A stretch of 64,000 nucleotides of DNA. Source: Adineta ricciae (Eukaryota; Rotifera; Eurotatoria; Adinetida; Adinetidae). The notes under the pieces are model-generated. The model searched no databases and had not been told where the DNA came from. It saw only the letters and a program-made list of their open reading frames with translations. Below are positions 1 through 18,359 of this stretch, piece by piece. The stretch lies in NCBI GenBank assembly GCA_905250025.1, contig CAJNOJ010000010.1:911396-975395 (forward strand), written 5' to 3'. Numbering within the stretch: position 1 is the first letter of the stretch; every line of letters begins with the position of its first letter. The position numbers were made by a program, and so were the translations under genes.

Positions 1-6666
<6,666 letters not shown>

Positions 6667-8522
6667 TCGTCGCCTTTATCTCGTCAATGACCTACTTAAT
6701 AATTATCTATTTCAAGATAACAAGAAAAAGAAAGTTAGTCGAATATGTTAGGGTAAAAGTAGTTTGACAATCGATCGATCGAAATCAAAAGAAGCTAAGA
6801 AAGTGTAAATACTGCAAAGAAAAGAGAGAGTCATTGATTACTGTCTCGCGTGGATTTCCGATGTTGATCATTTAGTGTCCCGATGAAAATATGTACACGC
6901 ATCTGAAGTCGAAGGAAAACGAAGAATGGTACAATACAGTGGTAAATAAGAAGGCAGAACATGACGACGAAAGTTTCCTTCTCCTTTTTCCTCTTCTTCG
7001 TCTGCTTATGTATGATAACTATTACATTCTAATGTGGTTTTTTTGGTACAAAGAACAGAAAAATATCTTCTAATGGATTCTAGTAGCCAATATTGGAAGT
7101 CGGATGTTTTTATTCGATGGCTCGGTAAATGGAAGAGATTTTCTAAAACACGCGAGACCAACGATGGAAAGATAATTGACAAGATAAAAAAAAACAACTA
7201 ATTCGGTGATATATTCATCCATGACTAACGAGAAGAAAATGGTAAGTAGAAAACACGAACGTCTATTGTAATTCTATGATATCAACAGACAACGAGCAAA
7301 TGTATTCCGATAAGCTGTACAATCTGATCGACATTCGGATGGCGATGAAGAAAGAAAGAGAATACTAATCGTCCCTGAGTGTCTACAAACATAAATAATA
7401 GAAAAGGCTTCATCGCAATGATAATGACCAGTATAGACATCATTGCCTAACACTAATGTTACAATATGCTTTTGTATACATGAGAGAAATTATTTTCTTC
7501 TCTCTTGCTCTCTCTCTCTCTCTCTCTTTGACTATGTGCATGAATGAACAAATAGAGTAAATTTATATCAAGAATAGAAATCAGATCGAGTTCATCGAAG
7601 TTATCTATGCATATCAATCTATTAACAAACGTTGATGGAGCAAACTCCTGTAGATTTCTGCCGAAACGGTTCTATCATACAATGAAAGCCTCATTTATTT
7701 TCTTCAGAACAAAGAAAAAAAGAGCTTGAGATGTGTATATTGTGATAAGCACAAAATTTACACAAACACATTCGCCATCATCCAACGAATGCCTACTCGC
7801 TTCACATATACTATCAATGTGGATGTCTGCAATTGATGCGGATAATCATAGTAGTGCAAACATAAGATGGCTGCACATTAACGTTGTCTTCATTAAAAGA
7901 ATATTGTTGAAGAGCTGATGATGATGACGATGACGCGGTAATATTAGCTGCATATCAGAGATATTCTTATGACAAGATTTTTCACACATCAAAATAGTAT
8001 CAAAACAATCGTTTCAGATGAAATCTCTTGTGGATGTTATCATTGACGTAACTGAGACAGAAAGAACAATGACAGTAGGAAAAAAACAAAGTCATATCTA
8101 TTTCTTTGACGAAAGCGGCAATGTACGCACTAGTCGATTCCGATGGAAATGTAACAGATTAAAGTTCGGTCATATTTCCAGTTATCATATTCATCGGACA
8201 CTTGCCAGAAGATGAAGGCCAATCAGAAAGATTTGCCTCTTCGAGCACACTCTCTAGCAAGCTTTCGTTTTCTTTTTTCCTTATAGAAACAAACAATCGG
8301 TCTATTACTCAAGGATCTGTACAATGTTTCTCTTGCACTAACAAATATTGATACCATTATCTAATGACCTTCTGGAGTTAATCTTCGAGTTTTCTCTTTT
8401 TTTTTCATTCATCGACCGAACGACATACATGGGATACACATCGATATGTGTACGGATTGAGTAATCGATCACCCACATTCAAGAATGTCGTACAAGAACA
8501 ACAATAACAATAATATTTGTCA
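6667..8522. other. Intergenic, no supported gene
   Basis: This region lies upstream of the twitchin-like gene and downstream of the TSP1 membrane protein gene. Only short AT-rich open frames without family resemblance are present. It contains a CT microsatellite near 7507-7528. The twitchin promoter and 5' UTR are expected in the first few hundred bases upstream of 6666, but I could not identify a core element. Confidence 0.6.
7507..7528. repeat. (CT)n microsatellite
   Basis: An uninterrupted CT/TC dinucleotide run lies in the intergenic region upstream of the twitchin-like gene. It is a simple sequence repeat. Confidence 0.9.
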
Positions 8523-9409
8523 TCAGCTCATGTTTATTCTACGTCTCTTGATTTCACAGTACTTTTGACATAAGAAATATAGTTGGATAGTTGAAGCGTG
8601 TAATTTAAAATCAATTTCGTAAACATAATACAACACACAGATTGGCACACATAAAAGTGTCAAAAGACATGGAAAAACCAAAATTATAAGAAGAATCCAG
8701 TATTCATTGAGTGGTACATGATTATTCTCATGTAAGATAACATGTTTCTTCAATGTAGAAGATGCTAAACATGACTGAAGAAAACAATGGCTCAATTCAC
8801 TCTTCGTGAATGTATCGAAACAGTGATGTCGAGTCTGACATGAACGATTTCGTATTTTGTAACCTAAAAACACACAAAAATGTCATTCTATCTATTACAA
8901 AACTCAAATATTTTTCAGATATTATTTTGATAATATCAATCCTCAGACAATCTGACATAAAGATAATTGCCTTGATAAATGATATATTAACATGTGGTGA
9001 AATTGGATCAAAACAAATCTGACAAGATCATATCCTTTTTTCTGTGTTTTTACACCAATAGGAAATGTATCTTACCCATCCCACATGTTACCGAACATGA
9101 GCTCCAATGTGACCATTTATACTTGATGTTATTCGACAAACATGTTCGTGAATGAATGAAACAATCAATTAAGTAGTTTAATCTATTTTTCAAATCCTTA
9201 TCATTGATATAACGTCGAAAAAACCGGAATGTTCTTTGCCGTTTGCATTTCTCAAGTTGCTGCGAACAGAGATATTGCAATCTTCGTCGAATCATCGGAT
9301 ATCGTGATAAGGCTTGTAAGATTAATTCAAACTGATATCGATCATTCTCATTTGAACGGCATCCATTGATTATCCAAAGAAGTTCAATAAGAACAAATGA
9401 ATTATACAT
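8523..9409 (-). CDS. Small type I membrane protein with a single thrombospondin type-1 repeat
   Basis: Two exons (9409-9076, 8863-8523) give 224 aa; the splice is G|GT in phase 1 with consensus GTAAGA and TTTTTAG. The protein starts with a hydrophobic signal peptide (FVLIELLWIINGC). A charged domain of about 80 aa with several Cys follows. Then comes one TSP1 repeat that crosses the splice junction (WSHWSSCSVTCGMG, then NRSCQTRHHC). Near the C-terminus is one strongly hydrophobic segment (LLIILVFPCLLTLLCVPICV) and a short cytoplasmic tail. TSP1 repeats bind extracellular matrix or are O-fucosylated at CSVTCG. I do not recognise an orthologue; a single TSP1 plus one membrane span suggests an adhesion or guidance-type surface protein. 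The correct frame across the junction makes the two-exon model solid. Confidence 0.8.
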
Positions 9410-9909
9410 AATATCGAGTTAAGTGCGCGCTAAATATCCATGGAAAGTTGTGTTTTTTTAGACTACATGAAACTGTCTTCTTTTATTTTCTTCGAAGAAA
9501 AGAAAAGAAACAACAGGACACACGATACAAAGAATTAATACATATATATTATGAATAAAGTTCAATAAAATACGAAGGTAAAGGAGTGCGCATGTACACC
9601 AAAAAGCTCATTTATCAGTCTAACCGACAAAGAACAAGAAAAGACTAGATTAGATATCAAGACAACATATTCGCGTGATTTTCTCTTTTGATTTGCAAGA
9701 CAAGTTAATGTAAAATATCTGAATCCTATGATGTCATTGATTAGCGTAAGAAAAACTAACCCTAAGAAGATAAAATATAGACAAAAGTCCAGAAAACATG
9801 CACAATATATAAAAGAAAAGAACGAAAGAATCACCACAGTACAAAAGCACACAAACATAAATAGCGAAAGATTAGTAAATATGACTATATGAGAAGCAAA
9901 TAATTCGTG
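9410..9909. other. Intergenic, no supported gene
   Basis: This 500-bp AT-rich spacer lies between the end of the FEZ/UNC-76 gene and the start of the TSP1 membrane protein gene, both on the minus strand. An open frame at 9562-9858 (-) is hydrophobic and Phe/Cys-rich by composition only. I see nothing else in it. Confidence 0.6.
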
Positions 9910-12546
9910 TCAGCATGGGCACAGAACATTGAGAATGTACTTGGTTAGCAGGTCTGGAACTTGAGGACTATCTTCATTAATTGCATGAAGAACTAGGAAA
10001 AAAAAGAAACACATCGACATTCCCACAAAGGAATCTTTTTCTCCACTGACTTTTATTTAAACTTTGCAAATGATCGACAGACAAATAAGTGGGATGTTCG
10101 CGGTCATATGGTATCACCGTGGTTAAATACTAAAATAGACACAAAGAAACGTTGAAATGATTAGTGTTCTATTAATTCTTCACTAAATTTAAATTCGCAT
10201 ATATACATAGCATGAAAAGCATATGAAAACAACAACATGTATTGATTATATAAATATATGAATAACGGTTTTGTTAACCTGAGTCTTTGGAAATATTTCA
10301 TGCCAGCTAGTTGTCAAAGCTTTGAATACGGGATGCATCGTAGTCTATAAACGAAATTCACTTTCGATTTTGTGTTTTCGATCGAACAAATCTCGAGCAT
10401 TTGCCAACTGTTTTTGTGACAATGATCAACAATATCTCATAAGCTATTCTCGTGTTGTTCGCTTATTGATGTAAGCCTATTAATCATCCAGGTGGACAAA
10501 GAAAATAGCAATATGCTTTCTTTCAGCTATTGTTTAGTAGTTTCTATATTTAGATGAAGAAGTTTTCTTTCGATTATCTCCGACGATTTGTATGGATTTT
10601 GTAGAAATAGATTGCTCACGTTTTCATCAATTGATATGAATAAGAAATCAAATGATTTCTTTTTCTCTCGTTCAAAACAAAGAATTTATTTAATCAGACA
10701 AACTAATCGAATTGTTTGCCCTCTCTTTCATTAGTTACTCTGATCAGACAAATATGAACTGATGACCTCATTTCATTCTCTGCACTTCATCCATCCTAAT
10801 CCAATTATGAACCATGGGATAGAAGAAGACGAAGAAGGAAAAAACGTTTGCGTTTACAGTCAGCTCTTTAATAATAAATATTCATCTAACGTCCTTCTCG
10901 TTCTCTCTTTCAAAACAGGACAATTCTTCGGGGATTCGGCTCATACGTTCATATTAATTGTATCTGCAAGTGAACAAATCATACAAACTATTGGATTTTA
11001 TTACTCGCTAGCAATTATACGAGACGCAAGAGAAGGAAATATGAGTTTATGGAATATTTACCGTTCCCGGTTCGACATAATTGCTGTTTCCCAATAACGA
11101 ACGACGTTTCGGACGTTTCTCTCCCTGGTGATGATGTCGACGTTTATTCTAAATGAGAAACACGCTTGTCATTTTTCTAATCAAAAGCAAACAATTCTCC
11201 TAATGATTTTACTTGAATGCTCAAGACTAATGAAATAAACGTATTTTTGGTTTCTTTTTCAAACTCAAGTTCATCCCGGACAGCTAATTCCTAAAATTGA
11301 AAGAATAGATTAAAAAAAAACGAACAAACAACGATGTGTTCAATGTACTTGAACAAGTAAACTTGACAATTCTTTCACAGATGCATTCAGTTCATCATAG
11401 AGTTCATTTAATGAATAAATCGTTTGTGATTTCAAATCGAATTCATCATTCTGCACACTTGCTGATAAGTATTTCACACGTCGTGTACAAATATCCAGCA
11501 TATCTGTTGGCGATTGATCATCACAATAACCCGAATCAGGTGTCATGTCTTGCAACATGAAATCAATTTCACTAATCACTTGTTCAGCAGTTAAGAATGG
11601 TTCGTGATTAGCAGCGAGTATAACTGAATGCATATCTAATTGTTCACGTAATTCTTCTTCTTCGTCTTCATTCAAATCATCGATGGATGTTATATTATCA
11701 TCATTCATTTTTGATTGCTGATTTTGTTCGTAGATACTATTCATTGCTGTTTGACAACTTTGAGAGATATTTGGAAGTTTCAAATCATTGCGAAGTGATG
11801 TACGGAGATTTTCAATCAGTTGCGACCAGGTACTAAAAACGAACGAACAGTGCAAAATCGATGTGACACGAATGAAGACATACTTTGATGAGGCAACAAG
11901 ATCTTTTTGTGGAATCGGTAATTCTTCTCGAATTTCGACGACTGGTTCCGTAGAAAAACAGGCATTGATTGTATTATCAAATGATTTGACGAGATCTTCG
12001 AGAGACAATGATTTGAATGATTGTTCGCCTAAATCGAAAGAAAAATTGTTGAAAAAAGAAAGAAGAATCTATTGATCAACAAACCAAGGGTAGGATTTAA
12101 GTGAGTTTCGTTATTCATATTTGATATCGTTTGATCGTCAGTCATGTCATCTACGTCAAAGTCATCGAGATCAGTTGATTGAGAGTTTGTTTTCGAGAAT
12201 TTTACAATTGGTGCACATGGATTATCATATAAGACACGTTTTTCTGTTATTCCTATCGACATAACCAAAACACATACACTGTATATTATTCGATGGATAT
12301 AACAGAATGGATATATGCGATTAACTAGACATGTTTTTTTGTTTATTTTCTCTATATTTGTGACATAGCCAATCAAATATTTTCAGTCTCAATTCAAATT
12401 TTTTTCGAACAAAAAACGAAGAGCAACTTGGATTCATCTAGTTTTTATTTTTTTCTTAATTCCACATAATTGGAGGATCAGGAATGAATGCTATGGTAGA
12501 AGAACTAACCAATCAGATCGTCTGTCAGCCGATCATTATGAATCAT
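9910..12546 (-). CDS. unc-76: FEZ/UNC-76, kinesin-1 cargo adaptor for axon outgrowth
   Basis: Nine exons (12546-12510, 12252-12085, 12028-11884, 11832-11349, 11290-11213, 11148-11062, 10344-10279, 10129-10063, 9992-9910) join in phase to 404 aa, close to human FEZ1. Family signatures: SFKSLSLEDLVKSFD near the N-terminus, the acidic region, FLTAEQVISEIDFMLQD, the coiled-coil ELAVRDELEFEKETKNTF, and the conserved C-terminus TTVIPYDREHP plus VPDLLTKYILNVLCP. FEZ proteins link kinesin-1 heavy chain to vesicle cargo and act in axon bundling and elongation. The 3' exons are too short to show as open frames and were placed by homology and splice consensus. The first exon is the least certain: its frame stays open upstream to an in-frame TGA, so an earlier non-coding exon is possible. 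The middle segment around 10344-10279 is poorly conserved. Confidence 0.88.
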
Positions 12547-13262
12547 CGGAAGGGTCTGCGAGAGAAATACTAAACATAGCGTTCTACGTTCTTGTGCATC
12601 CAGCTGTCAATTCATATCGCCGTGATATTATTCTCATCGTACTCAACTATTAGTTATATTTAAACAATCGGCCATGGACATATGTTTCTATGGATTAGTT
12701 ATTTAGCATGTCTTCGATAAAGAGTACGACGACTTTTGCATAAGATATTAGCTGATTGGTATTTCGATGCTGAAATACTTTTTTGAAGGATAGAAAACAT
12801 ATGTAGATCAAGAACGATTTAATAAGACTAATTTTTATGTTTTGCAAGAAAACAACGATATGTTATTGTCATTAGTTATGATTTTTATGGGAAAATTTTG
12901 TTTCGCATGAAACTCGTTTTAAGATTAATTCGTTTTAGATCGACAGGCCCTTTGTTGTTGAAAAATGCAGAACGAACTAGGACCAGATCTGAAGTGACAC
13001 ATGAATGACATTTATGCTAATATGGAAATCTTCAATATGCATGAAATCAAATAACACTAAACGAATGTTTTTTTTGTCAAACAAAGCTCATTCTTTCGTC
13101 AACCGCTTTATGAAATGAAATTTTGCTTTTAATGTCTGCACAAGATGTAGAGCTTTCTCCATAATGATCGAAAGGTCGTTCCTGGCAATGACTATTCGAT
13201 CGGTTTATTCTATATAATAGAAGAAACTTTAGTTTGCATTCGACGGAATTTAAATAAAGCAA
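12547..13262. other. Intergenic, no supported gene
   Basis: This is the divergent spacer between FEZ/UNC-76 (-) and the first sphingomyelinase (+). A 61-codon minus-strand frame at 13077-13262 has no recognisable features. I see no repeat or RNA gene. Confidence 0.6.
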
Positions 13263-13290
13263 AAGATAACCCTGATAAGATGGTTATCAG
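13263..13290. promoter_or_regulatory. Cluster of three GATA-type motifs upstream of sphingomyelinase copy 1
   Basis: Three WGATAR-like sites fall within 27 bp: AGATAA (13264-13269), TGATAAGA (13273-13280) and TTATCA (13284-13289, opposite orientation). They end about 60 bp before the start codon. GATA factors commonly drive digestive-tract genes in invertebrates, so gut expression is an inference from motif density and position only. Confidence 0.4.
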
Positions 13291-13351
13291 AAGATATTTT
13301 ACAACGGTTGTTTTGTTTTCTCGAAAAGTATACTGAATTTCATTTGTTATC

Positions 13352-15698
13352 ATGTTAAGAAGTAGTTGCGTGTTTGCTCTAGTTATTTTCTTTGCTATTA
13401 ATATTCTAACGCTTGATGCGCGTTCGGTAACTCAAGATCTGACTGAGTCTATTCTCAAAGATCCGAGAAATGACGATCATCGGAAATTATTGCATGCGTT
13501 CACGGGCTATCGACATCGTTTCGAACAATCACCGAATTTCAAAGAGCTCCGATGGAATTTAAGAAATTTAAATATCGAAGGACTATGTGAACTGTGCGAC
13601 TTGGGTGTGCCAGTAGTGAGTTGTTATAGGCGTTTTTATAATAAATCTAGAACATTGTTCGTTGATTTTAGATTCGACTTCTATTGGAACTGAATGAAAC
13701 AGCGCTTATTAACGAAGCTGTCAGTTTCTTTTGCAAAGAATACAAATCGTTAGACGAAGCTGTTTGTCTTGGTGCTGCTCATGAATATATAGTAAGAAGG
13801 TTTTGTGTGGAATGTCTTTTGCAAAGAAAAATGTCTTTGTGTAGAGTGTGGTATTTCAAGTCGTTCAATTAGCACCGTTAACAAATAAACAGATTTGTGC
13901 ATTAGCGTTTGAATGCCAACCACAGCGAGATTTTCCTGTATTTAGCTGGAATGTCACCTTTCCCGATAAACCGAAACCAACACCACAACCACCCAAGCCT
14001 CCTTCGGTATGCAGAATTTTGATCAAACGGTATTTTAATAAGATTCCTTCGTGAATTCTAATTTGATTTTAGCCAGATTCGCCTAAACTCAACATTCTAC
14101 ATCTGTCTGACATTCACGTAGACTTTTTATATAAACCAGGATCTCAGGCTGACTGTGCTCAACCACTCTGCTGTCGACAAGGTCAACCAGGTCAGTAATC
14201 ATTACATAGAAGATCCTATTCTCTATCGGAATTCTTTTAGCTCCTGGTCATATTGGCGCTGGTTTCTGGTAAGATAGTTCGACTGCACGAAAATGTGTGT
14301 GATAACTATATGGATGTGGTAGGGGTGATTACCGTAACTGTGATATTCCTTATTGGACTGCGGAAGCAATATTAAAATATGCTGCTGCAGTTGAAAAAGT
14401 AACTTCATTTTCATTGTCACATGCTGTGGTCTATCTAATTGTTTTTAGGCTGACTTTATCTATTATACCGGTGATTTACCAGCACATAATGTTTGGAATC
14501 AATCTCGCTCTGATCAGCTCTATTCACTGAATACAATCAACCAAATGTTGGCAAGTATATTTCCAAACAAAACTTTCTATTCAGCAGTCGGTAATCATGA
14601 AGCTGGTATGACTCTTTATGTTCGTTTTGCTTTTCGTTTCAACTTCTCGTTTTTCTTATTCCATAGCACCATGCAATCTATATCCAACGCCAAATATCAA
14701 AACAGACAATATTTCTTGGTTGTACGAAGCACTGGCTGATAGTTGGATAAAACTTGGCTTACCAGAAGATACACGGCAAAGTATTGAAAATGGTGCTTTC
14801 TATACAACTTTGATTCGACGTGGACTTCGACTGATATCGCTGAATATGAACTATTGTACTTCTGATAATTACTGGCTAGTGATTAATTCAACTGATCCTC
14901 TCGGTCAATTGCAATGGGTTAGATCCATTTTTGAATATATGAAAATAAGAGTTGATTGATTTAGTTAATCCAATGGTTACAATATGCAGAGGATCATGAA
15001 GAGAAAGTCCATTTGATTGGTCATCAACCACCTCATTCATGTATGGCAACATTCAGTTGGAATTTTAACAAGATTGTCAATCGGTTCGAAGCTCCGAAGA
15101 TTTGATTTTCATTTTGTTTGATTTTTGTTATAGGTATGAAAATACCATTGCTGGTCAATTCTATGGTCATGCCCATTCTGAAGAATTCATGGTCTTCTAC
15201 GATGAAGTTGATAGTCAGCGACCGGTCTCAATGGTATGTCCTGTTCGTTGTCTACTCAATTCAATCGTTATCTTCATTTTATAGGCTTATATTGGCCCTT
15301 CCATAACAACCTATTCATATCTGAATCCAGGTTATCGTGTATATACTACTGACGGCGATTATCCCGGAAGTTCGTACTGGACTCTTGATTATCACACTGT
15401 AATTATGAATCTGACTGCGTCAAATATGCAAAATACTACCGTATTTCTCAGCGAATACGATGCTCGCGATGCCTATCAAATGAACACTTTATTTCCCAAC
15501 GATTGGAATGATTTCATTCAACGCTTAGAAAAAGACATCGATGGGCCATTGATGGGTTCAGTTTATCAACATTTGACAAAGTCGTATCAAAGTGGAACTC
15601 AATGTGATCATAATTGTCGACGAGGATTGATCTGCGATTTCAAAACAGCTCGCTCCGAAGATCCGCATGCATGTGATTCTGTTCCACCATTCATCTAA
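13352..15698 (+). CDS. SMPD1: Acid sphingomyelinase, tandem copy 1
   Basis: This secreted/lysosomal phosphodiesterase would hydrolyse sphingomyelin to ceramide and phosphocholine. Eleven exons (13352-13615, 13672-13791, 13845-14006, 14073-14190, 14241-14268, 14323-14398, 14449-14605, 14667-14917, 14965-15083, 15134-15233, 15285-15698) encode 602 aa. The order is signal peptide, saposin-B domain with paired Cys (LCELCDLGVPV, AVSFFCKEY), Pro-rich linker (KPKPTPQPPKPP), metallophosphoesterase core and C-terminal domain. Metal and catalytic motifs are all present: SDIHVDF, CAQPLCCRQGQP, YYTGDLPAHNVW, VGNHE, GHQPPHSC and GQFYGHAHSEEF. LRLISLNMNYC and STDPLGQLQW match vertebrate SMPD1 closely. Exon 5 is only 28 nt. 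The gene sits 141 bp upstream of a second copy with the same exon structure. An AATAAA-type signal follows the stop near 15756. Confidence 0.95.
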
Positions 15699-15725
15699 CT
15701 GACTGGATGTTTCTTTTTTTTTCTG

Positions 15726-15739
15726 TGATAATCTATCTG
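15726..15739. promoter_or_regulatory. Paired GATA-type motifs upstream of sphingomyelinase copy 2
   Basis: TGATAA (15726-15731) and TATCT (15734-15738, reverse of AGATA) lie in the 141-bp spacer between the two sphingomyelinase genes, about 100 bp before the copy 2 start codon. Copy 1 has a similar cluster, which suggests shared regulation. The motifs are short, so chance occurrence is possible. Confidence 0.3.
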
Positions 15740-15839
15740 CAGTTCCATGCTTACAAAAATAAAATCTTGATTTCGATTTAGCACATTGGATACATATGTA
15801 TGTTTTCCTCTTTGTCTGTTGCAGTTATTTTAGCTCATC

Positions 15840-18185
15840 ATGCTATTCTTCACATTCCTACGATTTCAAATTGTCATTCTTGTTATTCTTTATTTCGCTG
15901 CCACTGATACTCGATCCGTTCCTGATAGTGATACTAAGCAAACGATTATCAATCCATTCACTGACAATGATCAAAAACTGTTTGTTACTCTTGCAAATTA
16001 CCGACATCGATTCGAAAGATCAATGAATTTCAAAAAACTACGATGGACATTGAGCGGTCTGAATAGTTCAGCATTATGTGATGCTTGTAATTTACTGGTG
16101 CCTGAAGTGAGATTTATTTTAGAAGTTAATCATTTACTTCTAAGACTTGCTAGATGCGAGTTCTAATTCGAATCAATCGATCAGATTTAATTGACAATGT
16201 AGCAATAGAATTCTGTAAATTCTACAAATTACTCGATCGAAATGTTTGCCTCGGTGCTGTTAATGAATATAAAGTAAGTGACTTTTTTTTGTTCAATTCA
16301 GTTAAATTTTCTTCCGGTTACTCAGAATGCCGTGATCGAAGTACTTGCTTTGTCTCCACTGACCAACAAAGAACTGTGTTCATTAGCATTTGAATGTGCC
16401 GCACCACCCTATTTCCCAGTCGTCAATTGGAATGTCACCTTTCCCGATAAACCAAAACCAACACCTCAACCGCCACAACCACCAGCAGTACGCGTTCTTT
16501 GCCGAAAATAGGATATCGATAGAAGAGTTTATACTATTGTAGTCAGGTTCCCCTAAATTGAACATTCTGCACTTATCGGATACGCATGTTGACTTTGCTT
16601 ACAAGCCAGGATCTCAAGCTGATTGCTCTCAGCCACTCTGCTGTCGTCAAGGTCAACCTGGTATGTCATCGCTTTATTGCGACTATCGTTTTTTATCAGC
16701 ATCCTTTTAGCTCCTGGTCATACAGGTGCCGGTTTCTGGTAAGATAGTTTGATTATTCGTAGAAATATGCTATAGCTATGTGAATATGGTAGGGGCGATT
16801 ATCGTAACTGTGATATTCCATACTGGACAGCGGAAGCAATATTAAAATATGCTGCTGAGTTGGAAGAAGTAATTCTTTGATTTACTTTGAAAAAGAAGTT
16901 GTTGAGATTCCGAATTGCTTTTTGTAGGTTGATTTCATTTATTACACTGGTGATATACCTGCTCATAATGTTTGGAATCAATCTCGTTCTGACCAAATCT
17001 ACGCTATCAATGCAATCAATCGTATGCTAGCGAGTATTTTTCCGAATAAAACATTCTATTCAGCAGTCGGCAATCACGAAACAGGTAGAGTGATGAATTT
17101 AGCTACTGTTTCCATTGTAAGTGTTCTTTGTATCAAGCTCCATGCAATCTGTATCCAACGCCAAATATCAAAACAGACAATATTTCCTGGTTGTACGAAG
17201 CACTGGCAGATAGTTGGATAAAGTTAGGTTTACCAGAAGACACACGTGAGAGTATTGAGCGCGGAGGTTTTTATACGACATTAGTTCGACCGAATCTTCG
17301 AATAATATCGCTGAATATGAACTATTGTTCGCGAGAGAACTTTTGGTTATTAATTAATGCAACTGATCCGCTCGGACAACTTCAATGGGTATGAAGTTTG
17401 CTCTTAAATTAATTATACTTGATAAGTGTTTTAGTTAATTCAATGGTTACAATATGCAGAAGATCATGAAGAGAAAGTTCATATCATTGGACATCATCCT
17501 CCGCGGTCATGTATGGCAGCATTCAGTTGGAATTTCAATAAAATTGTCAATCGGTAATAGATCAGATTCACCTCCGAACTATTTTGAATTAGCTATTTTG
17601 TTTTCACAAAGATACGAAAACACCATTGCTGGTCAGTTCTATGGACATACACATGTGGATGAGTTTTTAATGTTCTACGATGAAGCTGATCAAAATCGTC
17701 CAGTATCAATGGTTTGTTTCATGCAATACTTAGAGAATCTAGACATTCTACTTTCTGTGATACTCTAGGCGTATATGGGCCCGTCATTAACTACGAGTTC
17801 GTATTTAAATCCAGGTTATCGCGTGTATTCAGTCGATGGTGATTATGCGGGAAGTTCATTTTGGGCACTCGATCATCGTACAGTAATCATGAACTTAACA
17901 GCATCGAATATGTATAACAAAACGATATTTATTGATGAATACGATGCTCGTGATGCATATGGACTGAAATACCTATTTCCCAGTGATTGGAATGATCTCA
18001 TTCAAAGATTCAAAAGTGATTTAGATAGTCCATTGATGGGCTTAGCCTATCAGTTTTATACTAAATCCTATCAAAGTGGTAATCAGTGCGATCGTCAGTG
18101 TCGCCGAGGGCTTCTTTGTAACTTCATAACCGCTCGTGGAAATGACCCGCATGCATGTGATTCAATCCCTCCATTTCTTTCGTAG
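15840..18185 (+). CDS. SMPD1: Acid sphingomyelinase, tandem copy 2
   Basis: This is a paralogue of the preceding gene with the same architecture. Eleven exons (15840-16106, 16154-16273, 16326-16487, 16543-16660, 16711-16738, 16793-16868, 16928-17084, 17138-17388, 17435-17553, 17612-17711, 17769-18185) encode 604 aa. Nine exons have exactly the same length as in copy 1; only the first and last differ, by 3 nt each. Signal peptide, saposin-B Cys pairs, Pro-rich linker and catalytic motifs are retained (SDTHVDF, YYTGDIPAHNVW, VGNHE, GHHPPRSC, GQFYGHTHVDEF), so the enzyme should be active. Exon 4 must use the acceptor ending at 16542; an acceptor-like AG at 16545-16546 would break the frame. The introns have diverged far more than the exons, so the duplication is not recent. 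Confidence 0.95.
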
Positions 18186-18359
18186 CATGGCTTTGCTTTT
18201 TATTGCATAATGTTCAAGACTATTTTTTTCCAAAGAAGATTTCGATAATAAAACCATAGCTAACAGAAATTCTCATCAACAGCAATCACTTGAGAAAAAC
18301 AAGAAGAACATCTTTGATTGATGAATAGATTACATAGTAAAATGAAGTCGAAATTATAC

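Noticed and set aside
9562..9858. 98-codon hydrophobic minus-strand frame
   Set aside because: Phe/Leu/Cys-rich content comes from AT-rich sequence; no signal-peptide or topology pattern is convincing.
10762..11097. 111-codon open frame on the plus strand
   Set aside because: It lies antisense to FEZ introns and exon 6; composition and lack of motifs mark it as a shadow.
13668..13700. A frameshifted or broken sphingomyelinase
   Set aside because: Apparent frame changes are all at consensus introns; the two copies share every junction, so both genes are intact.
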